Positions 51,424 through 60,889 of a stretch of DNA of 64,000 nt are shown here, one piece after another. This DNA comes from Aliarcobacter faecis (GTDB taxonomy: Bacteria > Campylobacterota > Campylobacteria > Campylobacterales > Arcobacteraceae), in the NCBI RefSeq assembly GCF_013201705.1, contig NZ_CP053837.1, positions 1,364,001 to 1,428,000 on the forward strand, written 5' to 3'. A model generated the notes under the pieces. It saw only the letters and a list, made by a program, of their open reading frames with translations, was not told the origin of the DNA and did not search any database. The translations under genes and the position numbers were made by a program. Positions within the stretch are counted from its first letter, which is position 1. The number at the start of each line of letters is the position of its first letter.

Positions 51424-52739
51424 ACTATAAAAACAGATTAGTAAAATCAATATTTACAAATAGCAGTGGAATTTTAGTCTCTAGACTAACAGGTTTTGTA
51501 AGAGATTTAATGACAGCTTCAATTCTTGGAGCAAATATATATTCTGATATATTTTTTATAGCATTTAAATTTCCAAATCTATTTCGTAGTATCTTTGCTG
51601 ATGGTGCTTTTACACAAGCCTTTATCCCATCATATGCAAAATCTAAACATAAAATAAGATTCTCTTCTATTGTTTTTTTACAAATTTTAGCCTTTTTACT
51701 TGTTTTATCTTTAATAGTAACTCTATTTTCACACCTTTTTGCAAAAGCTTTTGCTATTGGTTTCTCAAAAGAGACTATTGACTTAGCTAGTCCTCTTTTT
51801 GCAATAAATTTCTACTATTTACCACTTATATTCATAGTTACCTTTATGGGAGCTTTACTTCAATATAAACACCATTTTGCAACAACTGCTTACTCAACAG
51901 CACTATTAAATCTATCTATGATTGCCAGTTTAATTATTGCAAGAGGGCTTGAACAATATACAATCACTTTTTATCTATCATTTGGAGTTATATTTGGTGG
52001 GATTTTACAAGTAATTGTGCATATAATTGCAATAAAAAGAGCTAATTTAGGCAAAATCTTTACTTTTAGAAAACATAAACAAAAAGAGGAAAATAGATTT
52101 TATAAAAACTTCTTTGCAGCAACATTGGGCTCTTCAACAATGCATATTTCAGCATTTATTGATACTTGGTTGGCATCTTTTTTAATAAGTGGTTCAATTT
52201 CATATCTATATTATGCAAATAGAGTTTTTCAACTTCCACTAGCAATTTTTGCAATAGCAACATCAATTGCCCTATTTCCTATGGTAGCAAAATCTATAAA
52301 AAATCAAGATGAACAACAAGCACTAAAACTTATGAAAAAATCTTCTATTATTTTATTTGGAGTTTTAACTATTTCGATGATTATAGGAATACTTTTTGAT
52401 AATTTTATTATAGAACTTCTATTTGAAAGAGGTGCATTTACAAGTGATGATACAAAAAATACTGCACTTATTTTAAGTATGTATCTAATTGGTCTTTTAC
52501 CTTTTGGATTAGCAAAAATATTTTCACTTTGGTTATATGCAAAAGAGCAACAAATATTAACTGCCAAAATATCAGCACAAAGTCTATTAGCAAATATCAT
52601 TTTTTCACTTATCTTAATCAAACCATTTGAAGCTGCTGGTTTAGCATTTTCAAGTACACTTAGTGGATTTGTACTATTTTTCTTAACTATTAGAGCCTTT
52701 GGACTTAAAAAATTTATTGAAATGTTCAAAAACTCTTAG
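51420..52739 (+). CDS. murJ: Lipid II flippase MurJ
   Basis: 439 residues, about 12 membrane helices, MOP-superfamily. SGILVSRLTGFVRDLMTASILGA at the N-terminus (Arg residues near the cavity), RSIFADGAFTQAFIPSY near 56-72 and LPFGLAKIFSLWLYAKEQ near 359-376 are characteristic. MurJ flips lipid II across the inner membrane for peptidoglycan synthesis. It is slightly shorter than the usual 460-510, with the terminal pair of helices probably reduced. It is translationally coupled to the EEP nuclease gene and precedes msbA by 52 nt. Confidence 0.93.
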   Translation: MNYKNRLVKSIFTNSSGILVSRLTGFVRDLMTASILGANIYSDIFFIAFKFPNLFRSIFADGAFTQAFIPSYAKSKHKIRFSSIVFLQILAFLLVLSLIVTLFSHLFAKAFAIGFSKETIDLASPLFAINFYYLPLIFIVTFMGALLQYKHHFATTAYSTALLNLSMIASLIIARGLEQYTITFYLSFGVIFGGILQVIVHIIAIKRANLGKIFTFRKHKQKEENRFYKNFFAATLGSSTMHISAFIDTWLASFLISGSISYLYYANRVFQLPLAIFAIATSIALFPMVAKSIKNQDEQQALKLMKKSSIILFGVLTISMIIGILFDNFIIELLFERGAFTSDDTKNTALILSMYLIGLLPFGLAKIFSLWLYAKEQQILTAKISAQSLLANIIFSLILIKPFEAAGLAFSSTLSGFVLFFLTIRAFGLKKFIEMFKNS

Positions 52740-52791
52740 TTTTAGTTAAATTTCGATAAAATCTAAGACTTTTTTAAAACCTAGGACTTTA

Positions 52792-54501
52792 ATGAGAAAA
52801 TTTTTTGGACAATATAAAGCATATTATAAAAACTACAAATTAGAGATTTTCTATGCTCTTATTGGAATATCACTTGTAGCTTTAGCAACAGCTGGAACAG
52901 CTTATGCAATTCAACCTCTTTTAGATGATATTTTTATAAATAAAAATGTAAATATGCTTTATATTATGCCAATTATTGTAATTATTTTATATGCTGCAAA
53001 AGGTTTTGGTGGATATATTCAAGCCTATTTTATCTCATATATAGGTCAAGATATTACAAGAATAGTAAGAGATAAGCTTTTTGCTCATGTCCTAAAATTA
53101 GATCTTGCTTTTTTTCAAAAGATTCATAGTGGAGAATTGGTTAGTAGAATAATAAATGATATAAATAGAATTCAAACTGCTGTTTCAAACTCTTTAGCTG
53201 AATTAATAAGAGAGAGTTTAACTATCATAGCTTTAGTATCTTTAGTTATTTATCGTTCTCCTGAATTAGCTTTTTATGGTTTAGTTGTACTTCCACTTGC
53301 AATTTATCCTCTTACAAGATTAGCAAAAAGAATGAAAAAACTATCTTTTAAATCTCAAGAGAGTAACTCTGATATTACTTCAAGTTTAAGTGAATCATTT
53401 AATAATATTGAGATAATTAAGGCAAATGGTACAGAAAATATTGAGACAAAAAAATTTAGTACTTTAAATATGATTTTCTTCAAATATAATATGAAAGCAG
53501 TTAAAACAAATGAATTAACTTCTCCTATAATGGAGACTTTAGGTGCAATTGCTTTTGGAGCTGTTATATTAGTTGGAGGAAGTAAAGTTGTAAGTGGTGA
53601 GCTTACAACTGGGGAGTTTAGTTCATTTATAGCTGCACTTTTTATGCTTTATACACCAATAAAAAGAATATCTTCACTATATAATAAAATGCAAGATGCT
53701 GTTGCTGCAAATGAGAGAATAAATGATATTTTTGCAAAAACTCCTCAAATAAAATCAGGAAATATAGATAAACTCGATGATATAAAAACTATCTCTTTTA
53801 TTAATGTAGGATTAAAATATGATGAACTTGAAGCTTTAAGAAATATAAATTTAGAAGCAAAAAAAGGTGAAATTGTAGCACTTGTGGGAGATAGTGGTGG
53901 TGGGAAATCATCTTTGATAAACTTACTTGTAAGATTTTATGATGTAAATAGTGGAGAGATAAAATTTGATAATACAAATATAAAAGATATCTCACTAGAT
54001 GAACTTAGAGAACAAATCTCAATAGTTACTCAAAGAGTATATATTTTCAATGATACAGTAGCAGCAAATGTATCTTATGGTGAAGAGTTAGATGAACTAA
54101 GAGTTATAGAAGCTTTAAAACAAGCTCATGCTTATGAATTTGTATCAAAAATGAAACTAGGAATAAACACTACTCTTGATGAATTTGGTACAAACTTAAG
54201 TGGAGGTCAAAGACAAAGAATAGCAATAGCAAGGGCTCTATATAAAAATCCAAAAATTTTAATCCTAGATGAAGCTACATCAGCATTAGATAATAAAAGT
54301 GAAGGAATTATTAGTGAAGTTATAGAAGAAGTTAGCCGTAATAGAATAACTTTTGTAATAGCACACAGATTAAGTACTATTAAAAATGCCTCTAAAATTG
54401 CAGTGTTTAAAAGTGGAGAGATTGTTGATATTGGAACACAAGAAGAGCTTTTATCTTCAAGTTCTGAGTATCAAAGATTATATAATTCAGCAAATTTTTG
54501 A
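52792..54501 (+). CDS. msbA: MsbA-type lipid A/LOS exporter, ABC half-transporter
   Basis: 569 residues. The six-helix exporter transmembrane domain (about 15-300) is fused to an ATPase: Walker A GDSGGGKSS near 364-372, Q-loop VTQRVYIFN, signature LSGGQRQRIAIARAL near 466-480, Walker B ILILDEATSALD near 487-498 and a switch His in VIAHRLST. The half-transporter size matches MsbA. Position just before pyrD and the M16 protease gene is the arrangement I recall from C. jejuni, which supports the MsbA call over a drug exporter. No linked partner gene. Confidence 0.88.
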   Translation: MRKFFGQYKAYYKNYKLEIFYALIGISLVALATAGTAYAIQPLLDDIFINKNVNMLYIMPIIVIILYAAKGFGGYIQAYFISYIGQDITRIVRDKLFAHVLKLDLAFFQKIHSGELVSRIINDINRIQTAVSNSLAELIRESLTIIALVSLVIYRSPELAFYGLVVLPLAIYPLTRLAKRMKKLSFKSQESNSDITSSLSESFNNIEIIKANGTENIETKKFSTLNMIFFKYNMKAVKTNELTSPIMETLGAIAFGAVILVGGSKVVSGELTTGEFSSFIAALFMLYTPIKRISSLYNKMQDAVAANERINDIFAKTPQIKSGNIDKLDDIKTISFINVGLKYDELEALRNINLEAKKGEIVALVGDSGGGKSSLINLLVRFYDVNSGEIKFDNTNIKDISLDELREQISIVTQRVYIFNDTVAANVSYGEELDELRVIEALKQAHAYEFVSKMKLGINTTLDEFGTNLSGGQRQRIAIARALYKNPKILILDEATSALDNKSEGIISEVIEEVSRNRITFVIAHRLSTIKNASKIAVFKSGEIVDIGTQEELLSSSSEYQRLYNSANF

Positions 54502-54545
54502 TTTGTTTTTGATAATATATTTTAATTCTAAAAAAAGGAAAAATC

Positions 54546-55604
54546 TTGTTTAGTTATGAAACTATTAAAAAAGTACTATTTTTATTTAATCCAGAAAAAG
54601 CACATCATATTGCTGAATGTGGTTTAAAGATAGTTGGAAAATGTAAACTTTTAAAAAACTATTATGAGAAAAGAAACTATATAAGTGACCAAAAACTAAA
54701 TCAAGAACTTTTTGGTATAAAGTTTGAAAATCCTGTAGGACTTGCTGCTGGATTTGATAAAAATGCAACTATGATAAATGCTATGAAGAGTATGGGATTT
54801 GGTTTTACAGAAATTGGAACAATGACACCAATGCCACAAGATGGAAATCCAAAACCTAGAATGTTTAGATATCCTGAACAAAAAAGTGTTCAAAATGCTA
54901 TGGGATTTAATAATCTAGGAGCTCATACTGTTTTAAAAAATCTAAAAAAAGCTCAGCCATTTCCACTTCCCTTAGGAGTGAATATTGGGAAAAATAAAAA
55001 TACTCCAGAAAGATTTGCTCTAAGTGATTACAAAACTTTAATTAAAAAATTTGAAAACTTAGCAGATTATCTAGTTATAAATATCTCAAGTCCAAATACT
55101 CCAAACTTAAGAGATTTACAAAATGAGAAGTTTATAAATGAACTTTTTACTATGGCAAAAACACTTACTTCTAAACCAATTTTTTTGAAAATTGCACCTG
55201 ATATGGAAGCAAATCAAGCTATAGAGCTTTGTAAATCAGCAGTAAATGCAGGAGCTATTGGAATAATTGCAACAAATACAACTATTGATTATAGTTTAGT
55301 TCCAAATTGTAAAGATTTTGGTGGACTAAGTGGAGCTTGTCTGAGTGAAAAATCGGCTCTTTTATTTAAAGAGATTGCAAAAGAGCTATATGGAAAAGCT
55401 ATTTTGATAAGTGTTGGTGGAATTTTTACAGGGAAACAAGCTTATGAGAGAATTAAAAATGGAGCTTCTTTGGTACAAGTATATTCAAGTTTAGTTTTTG
55501 AAGGTCCATCTATGGTGCGAAAAATAAATGAAGAGTTATTAGAGTTATTAAAAGTTGATGGCTATGATAATATAACTGAAGCTATTGGAGCAAATTTAAG
55601 ATAA
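54546..55604 (+). CDS. pyrD: Dihydroorotate dehydrogenase (quinone), class 2
   Basis: 352 residues. A membrane-associated flavoprotein that oxidises dihydroorotate to orotate in pyrimidine synthesis. It has an N-terminal amphipathic extension (FNPEKAHHIAE near 17-27), typical of class 2. FMN-site motifs are PVGLAAGFDKNA near 62-73, GVNIGKNKNTP, VINISSPNTPNLRDLQ near 177-192 (catalytic Ser) and SVGGIFTGKQAYERI near 298-312. The start is TTG at 54546 behind AAAGGA. It overlaps the M16 gene by one base. Confidence 0.95.
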   Translation: MFSYETIKKVLFLFNPEKAHHIAECGLKIVGKCKLLKNYYEKRNYISDQKLNQELFGIKFENPVGLAAGFDKNATMINAMKSMGFGFTEIGTMTPMPQDGNPKPRMFRYPEQKSVQNAMGFNNLGAHTVLKNLKKAQPFPLPLGVNIGKNKNTPERFALSDYKTLIKKFENLADYLVINISSPNTPNLRDLQNEKFINELFTMAKTLTSKPIFLKIAPDMEANQAIELCKSAVNAGAIGIIATNTTIDYSLVPNCKDFGGLSGACLSEKSALLFKEIAKELYGKAILISVGGIFTGKQAYERIKNGASLVQVYSSLVFEGPSMVRKINEELLELLKVDGYDNITEAIGANLR

Positions 55605-56917
55605 TGGAAAAATTCTTAAAAATTTTTATATTTTTTATTTTTATGGGAGAGTTTATGAGTGCAAATAGTTTGCCAAATTATTATACAAAAAACCTAGAAA
55701 ATGGTTTACAAATTGTTGCAATTCCTATGGATAACAACACAAATGTAGTATCTGTTGATGTTTTTTATAAAGTTGGAAGTAGAAATGAAGTTATGGGGAA
55801 AAGTGGAATTGCTCATATGTTAGAGCATTTAAACTTTAAATCAACAAAAAATCTAAAAGCTGGAGAGTTTGATGAAATTGTAAAAGGTTTTGGTGGAATA
55901 AACAATGCTGGAACTAGCTTTGATTACACACACTACTTTATAAAAACTGCTTCAAAGAATACGGATAAATCACTAGAGTTATTTTCTGATCTAATGCAGA
56001 ATTTAACTCTAAAAGATGAAGAGTTTCAACCAGAACGAGATGTTGTAGCAGAAGAGAGACGTTGGAGAACAGACAATAATCCAATGGGTTATCTACAATT
56101 TAGAATGTTTAATAATGCTTATGTATATCATCCTTATCACTGGACTCCAATTGGTTTTATGGATGATATAAAAAACTGGACAATTGAAGATATTAAAGAT
56201 TTTCACTCTACATATTATCAACCAAAAAATGCAATAGTTTTAGTTGCTGGAGATATTACAAAAGAAGAAGTTTTCTCTTTAGCTGAAAAACACTTTAAAG
56301 ATATAAAAAATACAAAAGATATTCCAACTTCTATTCATACAAAAGAACCTATTCAAGATGGAGAAAGAAGAGCAATTATAAATAAAGAGTCAAATGTACA
56401 AATGCTTGCTATGACTTATCATATTCCAAATTTTGAACACGAAGACCAAGTAGCTCTTAGTGCTTTAGGACAACTTTTAAGTAGTGGGAAAAGTTCTGTT
56501 CTACAAAAAGTTTTAGTAGATGAAAAAAGATTAGCAAACTCAATATATGCCTATAATATGGAACTAAAAGACCCTGGAGTTTTTATGTTTATGGCTGTTG
56601 CAAATGAAAATATTGATGCTTTAAAAATAGAAAAAGAGATTTTAGATATAATATCAAAAATTCAAAAAGGTGAAGTTAAAGAAAAAGATATATCTCGGCT
56701 TAAAATAAATACAAAAGCAGATTTTATCTACTCTTTAGAAAGTTCAAGTGATGTTGCTTCACTCTTTGGAACATATTTAGTACGAGACAATATTAAACCT
56801 CTTTTAGAATATGAAGCAAATTTAGATAAGCTAAAAGTTGAAGATATTGTAAATGTTGCAAAAAAATATTTAATAAAAGAGAACTCAACAACTCTTATTT
56901 TAAAAGAAAAAAATTAA
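55604..56917 (+). CDS. Zinc metalloprotease, M16 family
   Basis: 437 residues with a signal peptide (about 1-20, MSANSLP). The inverted zinc motif HMLEH (HxxEH, about 70-74, in IAHMLEHLNFKST) lies before the downstream Glu in VVAEERRWR near 146-154, as expected for pitrilysin/PqqL-type peptidases. The second, non-catalytic half contains YHIPNFEHEDQVALSALGQLL near 264-284. It is therefore a two-domain M16B enzyme, probably periplasmic. The H. pylori counterpart between pyrD and dapA is labelled a processing protease. The natural substrate is unknown. Confidence 0.9.
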   Translation: MEKFLKIFIFFIFMGEFMSANSLPNYYTKNLENGLQIVAIPMDNNTNVVSVDVFYKVGSRNEVMGKSGIAHMLEHLNFKSTKNLKAGEFDEIVKGFGGINNAGTSFDYTHYFIKTASKNTDKSLELFSDLMQNLTLKDEEFQPERDVVAEERRWRTDNNPMGYLQFRMFNNAYVYHPYHWTPIGFMDDIKNWTIEDIKDFHSTYYQPKNAIVLVAGDITKEEVFSLAEKHFKDIKNTKDIPTSIHTKEPIQDGERRAIINKESNVQMLAMTYHIPNFEHEDQVALSALGQLLSSGKSSVLQKVLVDEKRLANSIYAYNMELKDPGVFMFMAVANENIDALKIEKEILDIISKIQKGEVKEKDISRLKINTKADFIYSLESSSDVASLFGTYLVRDNIKPLLEYEANLDKLKVEDIVNVAKKYLIKENSTTLILKEKN

Positions 56918-56930
56918 AAAAAGGAAAAAG

Positions 56931-57818
56931 ATGGATACCATTATTGGCTCTATGACCGCTTTAATCACACCATTTAAAAATGGAAAAGTTGATTTACAAA
57001 AATATGAAATGCTTATCAAAAGACAAATAGCAAATGGTGTAGATGCTGTTTCTCCAGTTGGAACAACAGGAGAAAGTGCTACATTATCACATAAAGAGCA
57101 TAAAGAGTGTATTGAAGTAGCTGTTGCAACTTGTAAAAATACAGATGTAAAAGTCCTTGCTGGAGCTGGTTCAAATGCAACTCATGAAGCCTGTGATATC
57201 GCTAAATTTGCTCAAGAAGTAGGAGCAAATGGAATTTTATCTATAGCTCCATACTATAATAGACCAACTCAAGAAGGGCTTTATGAACACTATAAAACAA
57301 TAGCTCAAAGTGTTGAAATTCCTTTTATGCTTTATAATGTTCCTGGAAGAACTGGAGTTGATTTACTACCAGAGACTGCTATTAGACTTTTTGATGATGT
57401 AAAAAATATTTATGGTATAAAAGAGGCAACTGGTTCACTTGAGCGTGCAACTGCAATAATGTCACAAAGAGAAGATTTTATAGTGGTTTCTGGAGATGAT
57501 AGTGTTGATTTTCCAATGTTAGCAAGTGGTGCAAAAGGTATCATCTCAGTTACAGGGAATTTAGTTCCAAATCTAAAATCAAAACTTGTAAAATCTGCAA
57601 TGAATGGAGATTTTACAACAGCTTTAAAAATTCACAATGATTTATTTGAATTAAATAAAGTACTGTTTTGTGAAAGCAACCCTATTCCAATAAAAGCAGC
57701 TATGTATCTAGCAGGATTATTAGATACTCTTGAATTTAGGTTACCATTAACACAACCAAGTTCTGAAACAATAAATAAATTAGAAAATATATTAAAAAAA
57801 TATGAGGTAGTTAAATAA
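56931..57818 (+). CDS. dapA: 4-hydroxy-tetrahydrodipicolinate synthase
   Basis: 295 residues. It condenses pyruvate with aspartate semialdehyde, the first committed step to lysine and meso-diaminopimelate. TIM-barrel motifs are VGTTGESATLSHKEH near 42-56, YYNRPTQEGLYEHY near 106-119, YNVPGRTG near 133-140 (catalytic Tyr) and GIKEATG near 158-164 (Schiff-base Lys). Length is standard. It is 13 nt after the M16 gene and shares one base with the SDR gene downstream. Confidence 0.96.
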   Translation: MDTIIGSMTALITPFKNGKVDLQKYEMLIKRQIANGVDAVSPVGTTGESATLSHKEHKECIEVAVATCKNTDVKVLAGAGSNATHEACDIAKFAQEVGANGILSIAPYYNRPTQEGLYEHYKTIAQSVEIPFMLYNVPGRTGVDLLPETAIRLFDDVKNIYGIKEATGSLERATAIMSQREDFIVVSGDDSVDFPMLASGAKGIISVTGNLVPNLKSKLVKSAMNGDFTTALKIHNDLFELNKVLFCESNPIPIKAAMYLAGLLDTLEFRLPLTQPSSETINKLENILKKYEVVK

Positions 57819-58597
57819 TGAATAGTTCTATGAAGGAAAAAACTTTAGTAATTTCTGGTGGTACAAAAGGTATTGGAAAAGAGTGTGTTTATAAATTTGC
57901 GAGTAATGGTGTAAATGTAGCATTTACATATAATTCAAATGGAGAAATTGCTCAAGAGATTTGTAATGATGTTGAAACTAAATTTGGTGTAAAATGTAAA
58001 GCATACCCTTTTAATGTACTAGAGCCAGAAAAATATGTAGAGCTTTTTGAAGAGATAGATAAAGATTTTGATAGAGTTGATTTCTTTATCTCAAATGCTA
58101 TGATTTATGGAAGAGCAGTTGTTGGTGGATATGGAAAATTTATGAAACTTAAACCTAGGGGATTAAACAATATTTATACTGCAACAGTTAATGCTTTTGT
58201 ATGTGGAGCACAACAAGCAGCAAAAAGAATGCAAAAAATTGGTGGTGGTGCAATAGTTAGCTTAAGTTCAACTGGAAATTTAGTATATATTGAAAATTAT
58301 GCAGGACATGGAACAAATAAAGCTGCTGTTGAAGCAATGGTAAGATATGCTGCAAATGAGTTAGGTGAGTTTGGCATTAGAGTAAATGCAGTTTCTGGTG
58401 GTCCAATTGATACTGATGCACTAAAAGCATTTACAAATTATGAGGAAGTTAAAGCAAAAACTGCTGAGTACTCTCCTCTAAATAGAATTGGACAACCTGA
58501 AGATTTAGCACAATCTTGTTATTTTTTATGTACAAATGATGCATCTTGGATTACAGGGCATACATTAATAGTTGATGGTGGGACAACTTTTAGATAA
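57818..58597 (+). CDS. Short-chain dehydrogenase/reductase (hdhA/FabI-like)
   Basis: 259 residues. The Rossmann motif is GGTKGIGKECVYKFA near 15-29 (TGxxxGxG variant). NAMIYGR corresponds to the NNA/S region, SLSSTGNLVYIENYAGHGTNKAA near 146-168 carries Ser-Tyr-x3-Lys in a spread form, and the tail is WITGHTLIVDGG. The gene between dapA and pgsA is called 7-alpha-hydroxysteroid dehydrogenase in H. pylori and an oxidoreductase in C. jejuni. The sequence looks equally like an enoyl-ACP reductase relative. Substrate unresolved. It shares single bases with both neighbours (TAATG junctions). Confidence 0.85.
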   Translation: MNSSMKEKTLVISGGTKGIGKECVYKFASNGVNVAFTYNSNGEIAQEICNDVETKFGVKCKAYPFNVLEPEKYVELFEEIDKDFDRVDFFISNAMIYGRAVVGGYGKFMKLKPRGLNNIYTATVNAFVCGAQQAAKRMQKIGGGAIVSLSSTGNLVYIENYAGHGTNKAAVEAMVRYAANELGEFGIRVNAVSGGPIDTDALKAFTNYEEVKAKTAEYSPLNRIGQPEDLAQSCYFLCTNDASWITGHTLIVDGGTTFR

Positions 58598-59139
58598 TGT
58601 CAAAGAACTTAAATCTACCAAATATTTTAGCTCTATTTAGAATAGCCTTAGCTCCTTTAATGCTATGGTTTTTTATAGATAGAGCAAACCCTATATTTTC
58701 ATCTTGGCATATCTCATGGTTTGACTATTTTGCTGGACTTATTTTTGTAATTGCTTCAGTTACAGATTTTTTTGATGGGTTTATTGCAAGAGCTTGGGAT
58801 CAAATGACAAAACTTGGTGGAATACTTGACCCACTTGCAGACAAGATGTTAGTTCTTGCAGGTTTTTTAGGACTTATGGCAATAGATAGAGCTAGTGTAT
58901 GGGCTGTTTTTTTAATACTTTCAAGAGAGTTTTTTATAACAGGACTACGAGTAGTAGCTGTAAGTGAAGGAAAAGATGTAGCTAGTACAATGGCTGGAAA
59001 AGTAAAAACAGTAGCTCAAATGTTTGCTATTGGATTTTTAATTATGAATTGGCCATATGCTACAACTATACTTTGGTTTGCTGTAGCTTTAACTTTATAC
59101 TCTGGATTTGAATATACAAGAGACTATTTCAAAGCTTAA
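58597..59139 (+). CDS. pgsA: CDP-diacylglycerol-glycerol-3-phosphate 3-phosphatidyltransferase
   Basis: 180 residues, four to five membrane helices. The CDP-alcohol phosphotransferase motif D-x2-DG-x2-AR-x8-G-x3-D-x3-D is exact: DFFDGFIARAW followed by GGILDPLADK near 48-75. It makes phosphatidylglycerophosphate, the first step to phosphatidylglycerol and cardiolipin. The N-terminal LNLPNILALFRIALAPLML is typical of PgsA. It is coupled to the SDR gene by a one-base overlap and precedes rseP by 9 nt. Confidence 0.94.
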   Translation: MSKNLNLPNILALFRIALAPLMLWFFIDRANPIFSSWHISWFDYFAGLIFVIASVTDFFDGFIARAWDQMTKLGGILDPLADKMLVLAGFLGLMAIDRASVWAVFLILSREFFITGLRVVAVSEGKDVASTMAGKVKTVAQMFAIGFLIMNWPYATTILWFAVALTLYSGFEYTRDYFKA

Positions 59140-59148
59140 GGATTTTTT

Positions 59149-60207
59149 TTGGGTACTATTACTTTCTTACTTGTTTTATCATTTTTAGTATTTTTTCATG
59201 AGCTTGGACACTTTTTAGCTGCTCGTTATTTTGGAGTTAAAGTTCATGTTTTCTCTATTGGTTTTGGAAAACAGATATACTCAAAATATTGGGCTGGAAC
59301 AACTTGGCAAATAGCTATGATACCACTTGGTGGATATGTAAAAATGAAAGGTCAAGATGATTCAAATCCAGCTTTGATTGAAGATGGAAATGACTCATAT
59401 AATACAAAAAAACCATGGCAAAGAATTATTATACTATTTGCTGGTCCTTTTGCAAACTTTTTACTTGCAGCAATTATCTATTTTTCAATAGCACTTATGG
59501 GTGCAAATACTTTAGCTCCAGTTATTGGAAATGTAAGCCCAAACTCTGTAGCTTTTGAAGCTGGTTTACAAACAGATGACAAAATAATAAAAATAAATGA
59601 TATCAACATAAAATCTTGGGATGAAATAGGAAAAGTTATCACAACTACACAAGGTACATTACAATTTTATATTCAAAGAGATAATAAATTATTAGTAAAA
59701 ATGATAAACCCTCAAGTCTCTGATAGTCAAAATATGTTTAATGAAAGAATTAAAAAAAGAATGATAGGAATAGCTCCAAAAGGTGAAGTTATAACTTTAG
59801 AGTTAGGTTTTTATGACTCTTTAATTTTTGCTTATGAAAAAACTATTCTTGCTTCAACTATGATTTTTCAAGGTGTTCAAAAACTAATTCAAGGAATAAT
59901 TCCATCTAGTGAAATTGGTGGAGTTATAAGTATAGGAAAAGTTATCTCTGATGCTAGTGAAAGCTCATTCATAGCACTTTTAACAATTACAGCTTTAATT
60001 TCAGTTAATCTTGGAGTTTTAAATCTTCTTCCTATTCCAGCACTCGATGGTGGTCATATTATGTTTAATTTATATGAGATGATTGTAAAAAGAAAACCTA
60101 GTGAACGGGTTTTTATGTTTTTGACAATTATGGGGTGGATTATACTAGCTAGTTTAATGCTTCTTGGAATTTATAACGATATTAATAGAATATTTTTGAA
60201 TAACTAA
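59149..60207 (+). CDS. rseP: RIP-family zinc metalloprotease RseP
   Basis: 352 residues, site-2-protease family. The catalytic HELGH is near 17-21 in the first membrane helix and the second metal-binding motif LDGGH near 297-301 in the third. One PDZ domain (about 115-200) covers IGNVSPNSVAFEAGLQTDDKIIKIND. It cleaves transmembrane segments of regulators or signal-peptide remnants in the inner membrane. The start is TTG at 59149 with AAGGA about 6 nt upstream. A 17-bp perfect terminator follows. Confidence 0.93.
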   Translation: MGTITFLLVLSFLVFFHELGHFLAARYFGVKVHVFSIGFGKQIYSKYWAGTTWQIAMIPLGGYVKMKGQDDSNPALIEDGNDSYNTKKPWQRIIILFAGPFANFLLAAIIYFSIALMGANTLAPVIGNVSPNSVAFEAGLQTDDKIIKINDINIKSWDEIGKVITTTQGTLQFYIQRDNKLLVKMINPQVSDSQNMFNERIKKRMIGIAPKGEVITLELGFYDSLIFAYEKTILASTMIFQGVQKLIQGIIPSSEIGGVISIGKVISDASESSFIALLTITALISVNLGVLNLLPIPALDGGHIMFNLYEMIVKRKPSERVFMFLTIMGWIILASLMLLGIYNDINRIFLNN

Positions 60208-60224
60208 TACAATTTCTTACAATT

Positions 60225-60264
60225 ATCCCTACTTTTTTATAATTTTTTATAAAAAAGTAGGGAT
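60225..60264. terminator. Perfect 17-bp terminator hairpin
   Basis: 60225-60241 pairs fully with 60248-60264 around an attttt loop; the stem has a CCCTAC base and a long A/T top. It lies 17 nt after the rseP stop. Its right arm ends at the stop of a decayed minus-strand frame, so it probably served converging genes. Confidence 0.85.
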
Positions 60265-60440
60265 TAAACTCCAAAGGCTTGGATAAATACTAAAAAAATT
60301 GATAAAAGAGTCAACACTATATATAAAATTTTATGAAGTACATTATAAAAACTATTTATCTAATTTTTATTAACATATAAACATCCAATAATTAGAGGAA
60401 TATTTGTATTTCTGCTCACAAAAAGAAGAGTTAATGAAAT
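60264..60440 (-). pseudogene. 3' remnant of a membrane-protein gene
   Basis: On the minus strand a frame ending at a stop at 60264-60266 reads about 58 codons with one internal TAG. It encodes hydrophobic, membrane-like sequence (ISLTLLFVSRN, then PLIIGCLYVNKN, stop, and a helix VLTLLSIFLVFIQAFGV). It resembles the C-terminal helices of a transporter, possibly Nramp-like, but it is too short to name. No start codon or upstream half is present. It abuts a bidirectional terminator, as a real gene end would. Confidence 0.4.
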
Positions 60441-60889
60441 TCTACAACTAAAGCACAAACATATTAGCTACAAAGATAATACTTTTACGATACTTGCTGA
60501 AAATTCAGAAAACAAAAAAAAGTAAATAATCTAAATTCTATAGAAACTATATATGTAGATTTATAAAAATAATATTTTTTTTTAGTTATAATCAGCAATA
60601 TTTAAAGTAGAGTGGATAAAAAAATTGTTAAATCTAAAAAGTATTAATATATAAACTTAAAAATACTTTTAGATGAAATTAGTGAATATAATTTAGAAAA
60701 TTGCAAAAATAACCATTCTAGAGAAGATTATCAAATAGAATATACAAAAAACATTTTAAACTTATTAAATTAAAATATAAAAAAACAAATCACTAATTGT
60801 AAATATATATAAATTAAATTATATAAAAATAAAAGATATAAATCTTTTAAAATAAATATCTTATCTTAAAATAAAAGGAAAAATAATTT
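60441..60889. other. AT-rich intergenic stretch with frame fragments, no intact gene
   Basis: No open frame longer than about 45 codons with a start is seen. A plus-strand fragment beginning in the preceding remnant and ending at a TAA near 60525 reads RRVNEILQLKHKHISYKDN and on to AENSENKKK. A second ends near 60772 with ILLDEISEYNLENCKNN. These look like tails of eroded genes. The last 100 nt are very AT-rich and presumably hold the promoter of the chemoreceptor, whose AAAGGA ribosome site is about 10 nt before ATG 60890. Confidence 0.5.

Noticed and set aside
52740-52791. Terminator between murJ and msbA
   Set aside because: CTTAG/CTAAG arms are short and interrupted; read-through into msbA is as likely.
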